Position numbers and translations under genes: made by a program. From Venturia oleaginea (taxonomy: Eukaryota > Ascomycota > Dothideomycetes > Venturiales > Venturiaceae): 64,000 nucleotides of DNA. The stretch spans positions 434,001-498,000 of the forward strand of contig JABMLP010000019.1 of assembly GCA_013176395.1 (NCBI GenBank), given 5' to 3'. The notes under the pieces were generated by a model. That model was not told where the DNA came from, searched no databases, and was given only the letters and a program-made list of their open reading frames with translations. This document shows, piece after piece, positions 1 to 10,776 of this stretch (position 1 is its first letter; each line of letters starts with the position of its first letter).

Positions 1-45
1 GCCCTTACACAACAAACACTCCTATTATTCACAACCCGGACAGCC

Positions 46-2868
46 ATGTCGACCTTCGCGTCGTCCTTCTGGTCGAGCGACTATGCTGGAGGTGAGATCT
101 AATATTCCACCAGGCTTTCCGAGCGATAAGGATTGACGTACTCTTCAGGTCTCGGTGTCCTCTTCGGCAAGTTGCAGCAGGGAGTCCAGGAGAACCAGCA
201 AGTTATCACGATAGCACGCATGCGAGCAGATGCCGAAGATCTATATGGCCAGAAACTCAGCGAAATATTACCGTCCACAGATCGTATCACCGGAGGATTC
301 TCTCGAGATGACGGCGCAAGTACTCGCAAGGTGTGCCCTATCTTCCTGTTCTCTGATAGGCACAAACGTTGACAGTTCATAGGCCTACGAGGGCATGCGT
401 ACAGAAATGGGTGAGGCTTCCAAGAATCACCGCAAGATAGCCTCCAATATCCGTGAACTCGTTGTGAACCCCTTTGGTCGGTGGTGCGACGCCCACGAAA
501 TGCGCATACAGAACTCGCAGGACGATCTCCAAGCACGTATCAAACTACACGATAAACAAGCAGAGGTGGTCAGGAAATACAGGAGTCAATATTACAACAA
601 ATGTCGCCTGGTGGAAGACTTGGAAGAAGAGGATAAATTGGCTTTCCAGGACCCAAAGACCGACCCTTCAAAGAGTCCAAAACAAACGCCTGCCCTAGCC
701 AAGATCCCTACAATCAAAGAGCCGGAACTCGAAGAGGAGGAGGAGCCCATTGATATTGGAGACAAAATCTACATGCCCGAGCAAGTCAAGGCCATTTTGA
801 CGCACATGCTGGAGACTATACCACTCAAGGAGACAAAAGTCTCCATTCTTGGTACATACCAGAATACTTCCAGTGGCGCCGATATTACCACTTACATAAC
901 GAAACAAATGGGCGCGGATAACGTGGGCTACGCAGAGAAGGTTGGACAAGACTTGGCTGATCAGGGCTTTCTCCGATTAGTGGGCAACGTTGGTAACACA
1001 TTCGCCAATAGCTCGCGTATGATGTACCAATGGAAGCCTAAGGTGTTCAAAACCACAGGTCTTCCCGAAAAGAGACCGGGCCCGCAGCGCGCCGCGACTA
1101 TGGGCCTTGACGGTTCGGAATCTCCTGTGGGGGCAGTTGGAGAGATGCTAGCTGGCTGGAATCCTCTCAACAACCCCTATCCCAACGAGACTCCCTCTGA
1201 ACGCCTGCGTAGAGAAGCTCGCGAATCCGACGAGCGGTACAAGGGCGCCGTGCGCAAGCTAGACGCTCTCCGGTGCAATCTTGAGGAAGCAATGATTGAT
1301 CACCTCAGATTCATGGAACGCTGTGAATTGGATCGTCTCAAGGCAATCAAGGCTGTAATTCTTGACTTTTCAGGAGCCATCAGCAATGTCATTCCCAGCT
1401 TACAGAGCACGGTGGACAACATGATGTTATTCCAGGAGACTGTGCAGCCCTTGGGAGATCTCAGATACCTTCTCGAGAACTATCGCACTGGTCCTTTTGT
1501 GCCCAAAGTAGTGACTTACGAGAACTACTACAACAATGTCGATGGTGTGCAGGTTCTAGTTCATACTCTTGCAACAGAAGCTAATAGCGTAGTAGGCCAA
1601 ACTTTCGGAGTCGATCTTGAGGCGAGAGCTCGCGCAGACCGAAAGCGTGTTCCTTTGATTGTGACGACGATTCTGACTTACCTGGACAATCGTGCGTTTT
1701 CGTTTTCCCTTTTCGCCGTTCGGCCGAATACTAATACTGTACAGACTACCCAGATCTTGATGGCGATGAGGCCAGACGGGCCATTTGGCTCGTTGATGTT
1801 CCTTTAGGCGCCACTCATCATTTGCGACAGGTTATTAATGATGGTAAATCTATATCAACAGAAGTCCTGGAATCATACGAGATCCCGATCGTCGCATCGG
1901 TCTTGAAGTTGTACCTGCTCGAGTTGCCCGATTCGCTCGTATCATCCCATGTCTACGAAATTGTCAAGACCGTCTACAGCTCCTCGGCCACTGATACTTC
2001 CGAGGAGGCTCGTGTAGCCGTCATTCAAAACACTCTGGGTCAATTGCGTCTCGCTAACATCGCGACTCTCGATGCCATCACCACCCACTTCACCCGATTG
2101 ATCGAGTTGACGTCCGCAGATGAGGCTTACATCGCATCACTCGCCACGAATCTTGCGCCATGCATCTTGCGACCACGACAAGAAACGACATTGACCATGA
2201 ACGAGAAGTACAACTACCGTCTCTTGCGAGACCTTTTTGCTCACAAAGAAGCCATCTTTGGCGAGCTCAAGCGCGCTTCTAGTGCAGCAGGTCGCCAAGC
2301 GATCGAAACTCGGGGAGCGCGTGGCCGAGGATTGAGTACCGATGAACGTGGTCGCCAAGTCGCCGAGCAGGAGCGTTATGCTGCTATTGCTGCCAACAAG
2401 AATCAGAATTCGGTCCGAACCTCGAGTCCTCAACCAAACCGGAACAGTATAAGGAGAGAAAGAAGCCCAAATCGCATGAGTGGTGATGCGACCACCCGCT
2501 TCCCAGTCAGCCCCTCAGCCTCAAGTCCACCAAGTGTGACAAGCTCCAACGACCGCAATGAGAGGAGATCTACCATTAGTCGACACAGTCTTGAGGTGCC
2601 AGGAAGTGCGGAAGGCAGTCCCGTCGAAACCACGAGACAGAACGGAAGCGCTGTTCCTGTCATATCTGAGGATATACCAGAACTTGGGAAGAGAGACAGC
2701 TTCACACGTGGATCAAGAGTCACGTCTCGGAAGCCTGCCAATTTGGCACGACAGAGTTTGTATGGAAGCCATCGGGATAGCACAGGAAGTTTGAAAGACG
2801 TAATGGCAGCGGAACAGCAGCACAGACCTCAAGGTGTTGAGTTAACAGATAAACCTATGGATGATTGA
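46..2868 (+). CDS. F-BAR / DEP / RhoGAP protein (Rgd2-like)
   Basis: Predicted join(46..91,149..330,383..1691,1745..2868), 886 aa; all three introns have GT..AG ends and keep frame. The order is first half of an F-BAR coil (about residues 15-180), a DEP domain (about 190-290, beginning near IYMPEQVKAILTHML), second half of the F-BAR (about 330-450), a RhoGAP domain (about 470-660, with FGVDLEARARADRKRVPLIV), then a Ser/Arg-rich disordered tail. A DEP inserted in the F-BAR followed by RhoGAP is the layout of yeast Rgd2, a cortical GAP for Rho-family GTPases at sites of polarised growth. The place where RhoGAPs carry the arginine finger (G-I-Y/F-R-V-S-G) reads AIWLVDVPL, so the arginine seems replaced by Leu. 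Family assignment is secure; GAP activity is doubtful from the sequence alone. Confidence 0.88.
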
Positions 2869-3464
2869 TATGTTGGCCAGGAAATTGGGGACATCAGATC
2901 TTAACTATAGATGTCAAGATATTGGGTGTGTGTGGTCATATAGGTTTTCCGATGATAAGCGTTGAGCATTCTAATGGCTGTACGAATATCAGGCGTTTCT
3001 TGGATCTTTCTTTGCGAGAGAGATCTTTGTCGCAAGAGGTATTCTTTGGGGGGTACCTACCATGCAGCAGTCCTAGTTATTCTCTTACTTACTAATAGCC
3101 CCTTTGGCAATTTCGGTCTTCACAGCGAGATCCTTTTGTGTCTGCTTTTTGCTGAATAGGTCGGAAGCGGAAATTTGTACGCGCGAGCAGTGGAATGGGT
3201 CAGGCAAGGTTTCGAGACAATAAAGCATTCTTGTCTCATGCTTGCCACGCTTGGCTAGGTGGTAGGTGTTTCGATCTTCTGTCCTCCTCAATAGCGTTGA
3301 CCTCCATACGTTTTTGTCGCGCGCACTTCATACCTTTCCGGCATGTTGAAATCTGTTGATCTCCCGCTGCCTTACATTTCGGCAGTGTCTTGTCGCTTGC
3401 TGGGTGAAGATGGAGTGATGTCCTTTCATCCTGTTGTAGCCTCTCCTTGAGATCTGGATGTATT
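2869..3464. other. Intergenic stretch
   Basis: Holds the 3' end of the RhoGAP gene transcript and the promoter of the next gene on the same strand. I see only short, unrelated open frames and no repeat or RNA gene. Confidence 0.5.
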
Positions 3465-4467
3465 ATGGCTCCGAACTCGAGGTCGTTGTATTACGCGACA
3501 CTTTCATTAGGCGTTCTTACTTTTGTTGCGCTGAGTTGTCTTGCGTTAAGTGATGTTTGGAGGTATGATTGCTACCCTCATGATCCAGGGTTACATCTGT
3601 TTTAATGTAAGAAATAGACCGTCGTCGCTCACAGTCACACCAACACCGCGCCGCTCCATCCCCAATATCACTACTGTCTGCCCCACTACCCCTCCAGACT
3701 TGGATGGATACCAACTCCACCTCGCTCAAATCAATAACACAATCGAAGAGTTCTGTTCTTTACCACATCTCCAGAAAACGACGTTCGTGCCGGCGATCTA
3801 TACGTTTCCGCCATGGCCCGGTGTGAGGAGTCTCTACCCAAATAAAGGAGAGGAATATCCCTTCCCAGACTCTGGAGTACGCTTCGCAATCAGCTTTTCG
3901 GATAAGAAGACGCTGGAGGGGAACTGTGGCAATGGATGGGGTTTTGACAAGAGTACATGCGTAGAGGGACTAAGAAAGAAATGGCAGGCAAATTGTAACA
4001 TCACCATCTCTCGCGCCATGCCCGATCCCGCAACCATCCAATCAATGGCTACAACGACCCACCCTACCCCCTTGATATCAAAACGCGACGAACAATCCAA
4101 TTCCTCGGCCTCAGAATGCGTTTCCTTCCATCTTACATCCCCGCCCTCTAACACCACCATTCCCCCCTCAAACCCTCCCACAAACAACACGAAAGACCTC
4201 CCCAAACAAAAATCTTACCACCTCGACATTGTCTTCACTGATTCTTCTCAGTTTTTAATGGATAGGGAAGTCATTGTTTGTAGTCCTGAGAGGAAGGATT
4301 TGAAGGAGAAGGAGAGGGGCTGGTGTAACTGTTGGTTTGAGGGGCTGGAAGGGCAGAAAAGGAGGTTTTGGCCGGCGAATGGGGATATGATGTGTTGGAA
4401 TTTGATGCCGTGGGTTTGGAGGCCGGGGGGCGGGGATGGGATGAAGAGGAAGGGGAGGGAGATGTGA
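3465..4467 (+). CDS. Predicted secreted protein of unknown function
   Basis: Not a family I recognise. My model is join(3465..3544,3618..4467), 309 aa. Exon 1 encodes a hydrophobic signal-peptide-like stretch ending in LSCLA, and a 73-bp intron (GTTAAG..AATAG) joins it in frame to a long open frame beginning PSSLTVTP. The mature part has several cysteines (near CPTT, EEFC, GNCGNGWGF, CVEG, NCNITIS, CNCWFEG), N-glycosylation-type NXT/S sites and a Ser/Pro/Asn-rich middle. This fits an extracellular or wall-associated protein. The long frame alone could instead start at an internal ATG and would then lack the signal peptide. Confidence 0.5.
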
Positions 4468-4502
4468 TGATTGGATGATCTGAAATGCACTTTTTGTGTG
4501 CC

Positions 4503-5438
4503 CTATGCTATTTGTAAGTGGTATGGCTTTTCTCTTCTAGGCCACTCAAATCGTCTATCTGCAATACCTTCTAATGTCATTTTTCTGGATGCAGGGGAAA
4601 TTATGGTAGCTACTTTTGGAACTACCATCGGCGAGCACTTGTTGCGAGCTAGAGCCGGGACGGTAGATATGAGAAGCTTGTGTATACCACGACTTGGTCT
4701 GGGAGCCTTGGTTGTGGAAGATGACTTCAAGTTGTTGCGCTTGCGTAGAGGGTCCTTAGAATGGTTCGTTGGTTGGAGCATGCGTGTGTTGTCGTCGGGT
4801 CGCTTCTCCTTGGCCTGAACTTGATTGGCCTTAGCTTGCAGCTGCTCATTCTCGTCCCGGCACTGCTTGTCTTTTTGCTCGTCCTTGTCCGGAAGTTGCT
4901 TATCCTCGGCACGGATCGGCTCGTCCTTGTCGTCCACTTGCTTCTGGAGCTTCTTAAATTCAGTCTTTTCCATGGCTTAGAATTTCTGCTCGCTCTCTCG
5001 TGCCTCATCTTCATTTTTCTGAATCTTTACTTTCTTCTCCTGCACCTCGGTTGTTTTGCCTGCGAGATCTTTGCGGAGCTCCTCAATCGTTTTTTCAAGG
5101 TTTTTAGCACGTGCTTCCTCAGTGTCTGCTCGATCCTTCTCTTCCCTCCACTTATCTGATTCCTTCAACTCCTGGTACTCCATTTCCTTTTCCAAAACAT
5201 CCATCTCTTTCCTGGCCCTTCTGAGCTCGGCACGGAACTGTCCATCTTTCTCCCTATAGTATTGGCAGCTCTCGCATTCTTCTTCTGATTCGTCGTCCGA
5301 TTCTTCTGCTGATTCTTGCTCTGATTCAGCTTCCGAGTCGTCGTAATTTTTCTCGTCCATATCATGTGCGAGAGAGTGCGCCTATAAGAGTTTGAGGACC
5401 CTGCCATTGTTCTCGCTTTGGAAGTCATCCACTTCCAT
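4503..5438 (-). pseudogene. Coiled-coil protein gene with two in-frame stop codons
   Basis: One 312-codon frame runs from the ATG at 5438 to 4503 and is broken only by TAG at 5382-5384 and TAA at 4977-4979; there is no frameshift. It encodes an acidic Asp/Glu/Ser block (residues about 27-55), then a long charged heptad-type coiled coil rich in E, K and R (about 60-205), then a basic Ser/Lys/Arg tail. Both stops fit a single C-to-T change from glutamine codons (CAG, CAA) in a glutamine-rich protein. The architecture resembles three other broken coiled-coil loci near 6.3-6.8, 8.7-9.6 and 15-16.7 kb. Function unknown. A live gene with stop readthrough is possible but less likely. Confidence 0.6.
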
Positions 5439-5458
5439 TTTGTCTCGAGCTCTGTCAA

Positions 5459-6299
5459 TGGTAACTATGTCGATTGACTGTGTGGGACTGTCAAAGTCCT
5501 TGGGTCGTCCTGATTTCGGGCAGCTATAGCTTGAGCAGACTCAGTCTTATAACCGGTAGTCCTAGTCTGCTCATCTGCCAGGTCAGGTGTACAGAACGCA
5601 CATGGACCGATGGTCCATTGACAGATACCGCAATCTTGGTCCACGTTCATGATTTCCGAGTAAAGGGGGAAGGAAGTTATACCGAAAGAGTCGCTGGGGG
5701 TTTTCTTCGTGTTAGGTCGGGGGATGTTGGGTTAATGAAGGTCTAGGAGAGTTCCAGTGATGTGACCAGACGAGACAAGATGAGTTTAGGAAACTGGATA
5801 TAACTTGATATCTAAATAATAATAATAATAATAATAATAATCAGATTTTTCGTGGTATGTAATGGCTGCTGTGCCGTGTGCCCACAATCTCTATCTACAA
5901 TCGCAAAAACCAAACTCTCTGGGATGAAAAAGCCTCTCGGATCTATCCTGAGCGGAATCAATGCGGCCTTGGCGGGACTTGAACTCCTCCGACTCGGTGC
6001 CAGCGTGGTACTTCCAGTACACGTTGCTTTTCGTAGAATCGCTGTATTGCCATCTCTTACTACGTACTGAGTTTTCCTTCTGTCCAGGAGCATCGCTCGT
6101 GGTGTGGTAGAGTCCGCTCTACCAGGCAAACCACCATGAAGTGCCGTCCGATGCCCGTGGAGGGTGAGTCCACGGACAGCGATTTCCATCGGCTCTCCCA
6201 TCATCGTCGAGACGATATGGAAGGTTCGTAGCCTCCGCCTCGTACAGGCTGGAAATTCGACTTTGGAGGCCTGGATATATAGCTGGTTATTTCCTCACC
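5459..6299. other. Intergenic stretch with weak open frames
   Basis: Contains an AAT microsatellite and unrelated short frames on both strands. A minus frame of about 130 codons (5812-6204) ends in poly-Ile encoded by the microsatellite and is probably spurious. Confidence 0.4.
5815..5841. repeat. (AAT)n microsatellite, about 9 units
   Basis: Uninterrupted AAT/ATA run seen directly in the sequence, in non-coding DNA between two decayed coiled-coil loci. Confidence 0.9.
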
Positions 6300-6757
6300 A
6301 AAAATCTGGTGACGTTTTCGGGATTCAAATCCATCTGGTCTGGTCGCATCACTGCGTTCTTCTTTGCCTCATCGTCGGCCAGTTCTTTTGCCTCCCCTTG
6401 GACAGAGCTGAATTGATCTTTCAGCCTCTGTATATCATTTCCCGCAGCCTACAATCGGCCTTCGCTCTTCCAAGCGTCCTTGAGAACGCCCTTGAGGCTC
6501 TCCTCTGTTTTTTAGCAGCTGATCTTTGGTCTTTTTCAACTTCTTCTCAATTTTCTCAGCGCGTGCAGTTTTGCCTCTCTTCCCATCTATGATCTTAACA
6601 ATCACTTTCCGGTTGAACTTTCGGTCTGGAGATATTTTTCTAGATTTTCTGGTTCTGGTGGCTGATCGATATTATTTCCTTGCGTGTTGGATCGCTGAGG
6701 GTCGTCAATACTCATGTTATCGGTATGCAACTCGTCGGTTTGGAAATTCTCTTCGAC
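6300..6757 (-). pseudogene. Frameshifted coiled-coil relic
   Basis: Reading the minus strand from 6757, one frame gives VEENFQTDELHTDN and continues to about 6635. It then shifts to a second frame with RAEKIEKKLKKTKDQLLKN, and again near 6450 to a third with DIQRLKDQFSSVQGEAKELA. The composition (acidic N-terminus, then a K/E/Q coil) matches the loci at 4.5-5.4, 8.7-9.6 and 15-16.7 kb. No single frame is open, so I call it a relic. Exact ends are not defined. Confidence 0.5.
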
Positions 6758-6787
6758 ATGGAAAACTGTAGCTTGGATGGATGATGT

Positions 6788-6988
6788 ACCGTATTATCTC
6801 CTTCTTAACCTTAGCTTAAGGGGATTAATCCGCGAACTATGGTGAGGTAACATATTACGTTCTAACTGTAGGCTAGTACATACACAGCTTAAGGAATGAA
6901 GTAAGGTCCAGTTTCAAGCCAGAATGCCTTGCCGGAGTCCGCGGATTAATCCTTGATGAGCTACGGTTAGGAACGAGATAATGCGGCA
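6788..6988. mobile_element. Foldback / MITE-like element with about 50-bp inverted ends
   Basis: The left end (about 6789-6838) and the reverse complement of the right end (about 6937-6986) align over roughly 50 bp with few differences. Shared blocks include ATTATCTC, TAACC, TAGCT and GGATTAATCCGCG. The interior is about 100 bp and holds no open frame. Long inverted ends with a tiny non-coding core are typical of a non-autonomous DNA transposon. I could not fix the target-site duplication, so the edges are approximate. Confidence 0.65.
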
Positions 6989-7638
6989 GTCTTCTTATTG
7001 TGGTTTTCAAGGGATCGAGGACGATTCTCTCAGAATCTAGTTGAAGTTATACGTGGTTAACAAGCCAAAAGAAGGTTAATTCTAATCCCTGCCCTGGCCT
7101 ATGAGCCTAGGTTGTCTTGTTGCTGTATCTTCGCGAATAGTTAGTCTTTTCTTAGCGGCTTCTTGTAAGTCTAATCTCCTTTTTATTCTCCTCTTGTAAA
7201 CAGTAAGGTCGTTGTTATAATCCTGCGTTAGGAAGGAGAGGTTAGGGTTGGAAGGATTGTGTTTGATCGCTGTCCATCGCTTAGAAATTAACCTTCTTAC
7301 TATGTATGGCCGGCTTCCATAGTAAGAGGCCAAGAGGACGATCGGACGATCAAGCATAACGTGTTTCAGCCAGCTAGGCTTTGCTATGGAACATAGAAGT
7401 CTCGGAATTACTCACTCCATCACTCAAAAGATCCACCTCCTCTACCCGTTGATACACAAACCACAATACCCGTTCCGCAGCCATCCGAGCCGGAAGTAGT
7501 GGAGATGGCGAGGAGAAGTATATATGTATCTCATATCTGATGCAGAGTAGTAGGCACAGATTGACTTTCTCGCATTCAATTCAAATCCCAAATCATCAAC
7601 ACAAGCAACATAAATCTTCACTCGAAATAGACGCCATT
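6989..7638. other. Intergenic stretch with a minus-strand open frame
   Basis: A 91-codon minus frame at 7082-7357 is rich in Arg, Lys and Leu (e.g. YKRRIKRRLDLQEAAKKRL). It starts beside the MITE-like element and could be a repeat-derived fragment; I do not recognise it. The rest is the promoter and 5' leader of the gene at 7639. Confidence 0.3.
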
Positions 7639-7998
7639 ATGAGAGCACTCTCCACCTGCTTCCTGGCCCTTGCGATGGCGCACGCTGCTGTTGGGCATGT
7701 CGCAGCTAAGTCATGCCAAGATTGCAAGAAAGCGAACGTGTGTAACACTGATCCTGCGTGTTACGGATATAAGTCTTGTTGTATCCTTCCTCCTGTGCCG
7801 AAGGGTAACCCTTGGTATGTTATATTTCTTTGCTGGACTGCGAAATGGAATGGAGAGTTGATAAAGGTTTCAGCGACTGTAGCAGTTAGGTTGATATCCA
7901 AATGGATAAGGAGGGGTGTAAAGATGGATAGTCGGGGGAAAAGAGAGAATATCAGGCTGGCGGGATGTTGGAGTTACGATGATGGAAATTTCTATTAG
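7639..7998 (+). CDS. Small secreted cysteine-rich protein
   Basis: 119 aa, single exon as drawn. Residues 1-23 form a signal peptide (MRALSTCFLALAMAHAAVGH then VAA/K). The mature start has paired cysteines: CQDC, VCNTDPAC, SCC, later LCW. A paralogue with the same N-terminus and the same NPWY..CW.AK.GEL.K block lies at 40315-40530 on the minus strand, where it is interrupted by a TAA. The paralogue ends soon after GELMKI, so the basic tail here after about residue 75 may be read-through sequence or may hide an intron. The size, signal peptide and cysteines fit an effector-like or surface protein; the function is unknown. Confidence 0.55.
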   Translation: MRALSTCFLALAMAHAAVGHVAAKSCQDCKKANVCNTDPACYGYKSCCILPPVPKGNPWYVIFLCWTAKWNGELIKVSATVAVRLISKWIRRGVKMDSRGKRENIRLAGCWSYDDGNFY

Positions 7999-8649
7999 GA
8001 GGGGAGAAAATGAGGATGCGGATGGTTAGACTGGTTGACTAAAATGGAAATGATTTTGTCAAAAGGTAGATGAAGCAGACTGAAGTCTGAATTGATATAT
8101 GTAGGCATGCCCATATATATACACGATTGAGGGGCTCGTATTCAAGCTAGTACAAATGAGGTGAATGAAATGAGTTCATTTGACAGATCTCACCTAAATC
8201 CACGCCACTTTCTATCGCTCCTTCCTCTCTGGACTCCTATACTGAACCTTTGAACATATTATCCTGCCAAATGAGTAGCCCAAAATTTTACATCGCCTTC
8301 AAAGTTGTATTTTTACCATTGAAAATCACCGCCCCACCCACTAAAGCCATTGTCGCCGTCTACTCATGAGAGGGGATCGAGCCTCGCTACCGTCAGATGT
8401 GGCCATGTCCACACGGGGCACAAGAAAAAGGGCCTTGTCGCTGTTGAATATTTCGAACGGCACATAGAGCACGTGAGCAGATTTCATCTGGTGGGGATGC
8501 ATCCTGGTCCTTACCTACAAATTCAAATCCCTGACAAGAACCAAGTCTCTAGCGAACCCAAGTCTTGCAAGTCCGGCATTCAGGCTCTAATCGTCCTCGC
8601 TCTCGCTCTCAGAACCAAGCTCAACCACCTAAACCTTGGGCTTTGGTGG

Positions 8650-9634
8650 AGCGCTGACAGGAGCAGTGAGAGTTTCGTTGTCATCGACCGCAGCTATGGC
8701 CATCTCAGCCTCGAGCAACATCGACTGCCCTTCTCCCGCACGGTCAAATGATACCTGGAATATGTTAACATATCATTAACGGCGAAAAGGATCATGATCT
8801 TTACTTTTGGCTTATGTTCTCGAAATTACCAGGGACTTTCTGCGCAGAGCTAAAGATCGAGTTTGGGTTGGGTGCTTCGTTAGCTGCTAAGACTGCAATG
8901 GCGGACTTGGGTAACTTGAATTTCAGCAGCTTGCTTGGACGGCTATCAACGGAACCATCAATCGGTCTCTTGGACTCTCTGGTCGTGGATGAGACCGAGC
9001 CCGTAGCACCGTGCACATTTTTCATTATGATGCTTTTGGGAACATGCTCTTGGACGATGCGAGCTGATTTCTTTATCGCAAGAACTCCTGCATCATAGAG
9101 AGGAAAGGCGCGAGTTTAAGTCCCTGCTACGCGTCAGTGCTTTGATAATAGCAATCCTTTGAGGCTCTGCGTACCTCTAGTCCAGTCATTTGAACCTCCA
9201 TGTGCTTCTTGTTATAGCTCCATATCTTCATAGTCTCCGGCCCGTCGTACATATTCAATAGTTCTCCAAAGGTAGCGTTATTAAGTCTGAGCCTGTCGAT
9301 GCAGCATTCCAAGGAGTGGCTGCTGGCCGCGAGCTGCTGGTCTTTGACACCGAGCTGGCTGTCCTTATTATCCAAGTCTTCCTGGAGAGACCTGCATTGT
9401 GCGATTGGATTTTTCATCTTGATTTCCTTGGCCTGCAATTGTTCCTAGCTCTTCTGTACCTCCTTAGCCACTTTCTCCTCAGCTTCTTCATGAGAGATTC
9501 GATTTGTTCATTGAGAGTCTGTATCTCCTCCTTTGCTGATTTCAACTGTGCCTTGCTTAAGATTTTTACTCTTTTTGATAAGGGGAAGGTCGTAAATTGG
9601 TAAAAGGCTCACGAAATGGTTTCTGGGTCGACAT
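8650..9634 (-). pseudogene. Coiled-coil relic with basic C-terminal motif
   Basis: From the ATG at 9634 the minus strand gives MSTQKPFREPF, a frame change near 9565, a coil with AKEEIQTLNEQIESLMKK, another frame change, and an in-frame TAG near 9447. The frame is then open through AKEIKMKNPIAQCRSLQEDL to 9127. A further block to 8801 contains SKRPIDGSVDSRPSK. That basic block resembles LKRVADTNIDERPPK in the plus-strand locus at 15-16.7 kb, which suggests one family. A GTAAAG donor at about 8800 and an acceptor near 8752 may lead to a last exon ending near 8650. Several lesions make it non-functional as read. Confidence 0.5.
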
Positions 9635-10059
9635 TGAAATAGTGTGTTTTAAGGGGGCATTGGGAGTAAAAAAGCGAGACCGACTTCTCGGTGCAGAATT
9701 CTTACAGAAAGAGCGGCGAACGATGTCCAGGACTGGGCCGAGTTGCATGAAAGAACTTCTAGATTAGGCTGCGATGAGGTTTCAAGTGCTCGCCCCTTGA
9801 TGTTCTCGACAAAAAAGAACATAGCGATGTTCGTCGGCAGATCTCGGTCGGAATGGTAGACTTCAGCGATAGAGGTGTCATCTTGTAGCTAGACATCTTT
9901 CTTGGGTTTTCTGTGATGATCAAGTAAAATGTGATGATTTGATCTTACAGTGATATACATAGTAGTAAATCTTTCCATGCCTGCGCCTTCCATGCTCTTT
10001 CAGGTCGGCTTCATGCCATTCAGATACTCTGCTACCCACATCGGTACGCTATGCTATGC
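9635..10059. other. Intergenic stretch
   Basis: Separates the coiled-coil relic from the mS41 gene. No supported gene, repeat or RNA seen. Confidence 0.4.
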
Positions 10060-10776
10060 CTACCTCGCTGCTTGCCTCCTCGCTTCGGCTCGTCTCTTGC
10101 TCCTGACCTCTGCCTTCCGCCTCTCACCGCCATCAACCTTGTGTCCTCGTCTCTCTTCCCAAAGCCCCTCTTTCACAACGATTCTCGCCTTCATCCCTCC
10201 AGATCCTTTAATCATATCCACATACGGTCCTACAATGCCGTTCCTCCCTCTGACCTTGATGTGATGGATAATTTTGGCTTTCTCAGGTGCCACGTCGGGC
10301 TTCTCAGCACCAATTGGTATATTGAGAACCACCTTCCTCATTCCAGAAGATCTCGTTGCTGTCGCCCTTTCTGCCGATGGATTCCGAGATTTCCACTGGT
10401 TTGGAATCGGCACCTCAAAAATCTTGACTTCGCCCACTCCATCTTGGACATGCTCCATATCACCTCCGATACCGTACCTGCCTTGTCGAAACTTTTCCCT
10501 CCATCGCAATAGATATTTTCTGCTCCGTGGTGGTTCTACGCCAAGCTCGCGAAGCTCTGCGGAGGAGAGGGTAAAAAGAGCGTTCCACGAGGGAATTTTG
10601 GAGGTATGTTGGGAGAGTTGTCGTCCAATTAGTTTGAGAAAGGTCTCAACATTTGGTACAAAGGGCGTAGGCGGTGGAATTGGACGCGACAGGAGACGAC
10701 TTGAGGCGAAGCGCAGGCATTGGCAGGTTGTGGTTACGGGCGTCTTGAGGGCGAGGATGGGGCGTCTGAGGATCAT
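10060..10776 (-). CDS. FYV4: Mitochondrial small-subunit ribosomal protein mS41 (IGR-motif protein)
   Basis: 238 aa, one exon. The N-terminus is Arg/Thr/Leu-rich without acidic residues, as in a mitochondrial targeting presequence (residues about 1-30). The IGR domain follows at about 42-98 (VETFLKLIGRQLSQHTSKI and SAELRELGVEPPRSRKYLL), the signature of yeast Fyv4, now named mS41 of the mitochondrial 37S subunit. The C-terminus is very basic, suiting rRNA contact. It is divergent from KIN28 with about 290 bp between start codons, so the two may share a promoter region. Confidence 0.85.
   Translation of the reverse strand: MILRRPILALKTPVTTTCQCLRFASSRLLSRPIPPPTPFVPNVETFLKLIGRQLSQHTSKIPSWNALFTLSSAELRELGVEPPRSRKYLLRWREKFRQGRYGIGGDMEHVQDGVGEVKIFEVPIPNQWKSRNPSAERATATRSSGMRKVVLNIPIGAEKPDVAPEKAKIIHHIKVRGRNGIVGPYVDMIKGSGGMKARIVVKEGLWEERRGHKVDGGERRKAEVRSKRRAEARRQAAR

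Noticed and set aside
4761..5259. Leu- and Ser-rich plus-strand open frames
   Set aside because: They are the reverse complement of the coiled-coil gene; Glu/Lys codons read backward give Leu, Phe and Ser.
5812..6204. 130-codon minus frame ending in poly-Ile
   Set aside because: The tail is the AAT microsatellite and the rest has no protein-like pattern.
8350..8751. 133-codon plus frame
   Set aside because: It starts at a non-ATG codon, lacks any recognisable feature and overlaps the probable last exon of the minus-strand coiled-coil relic.
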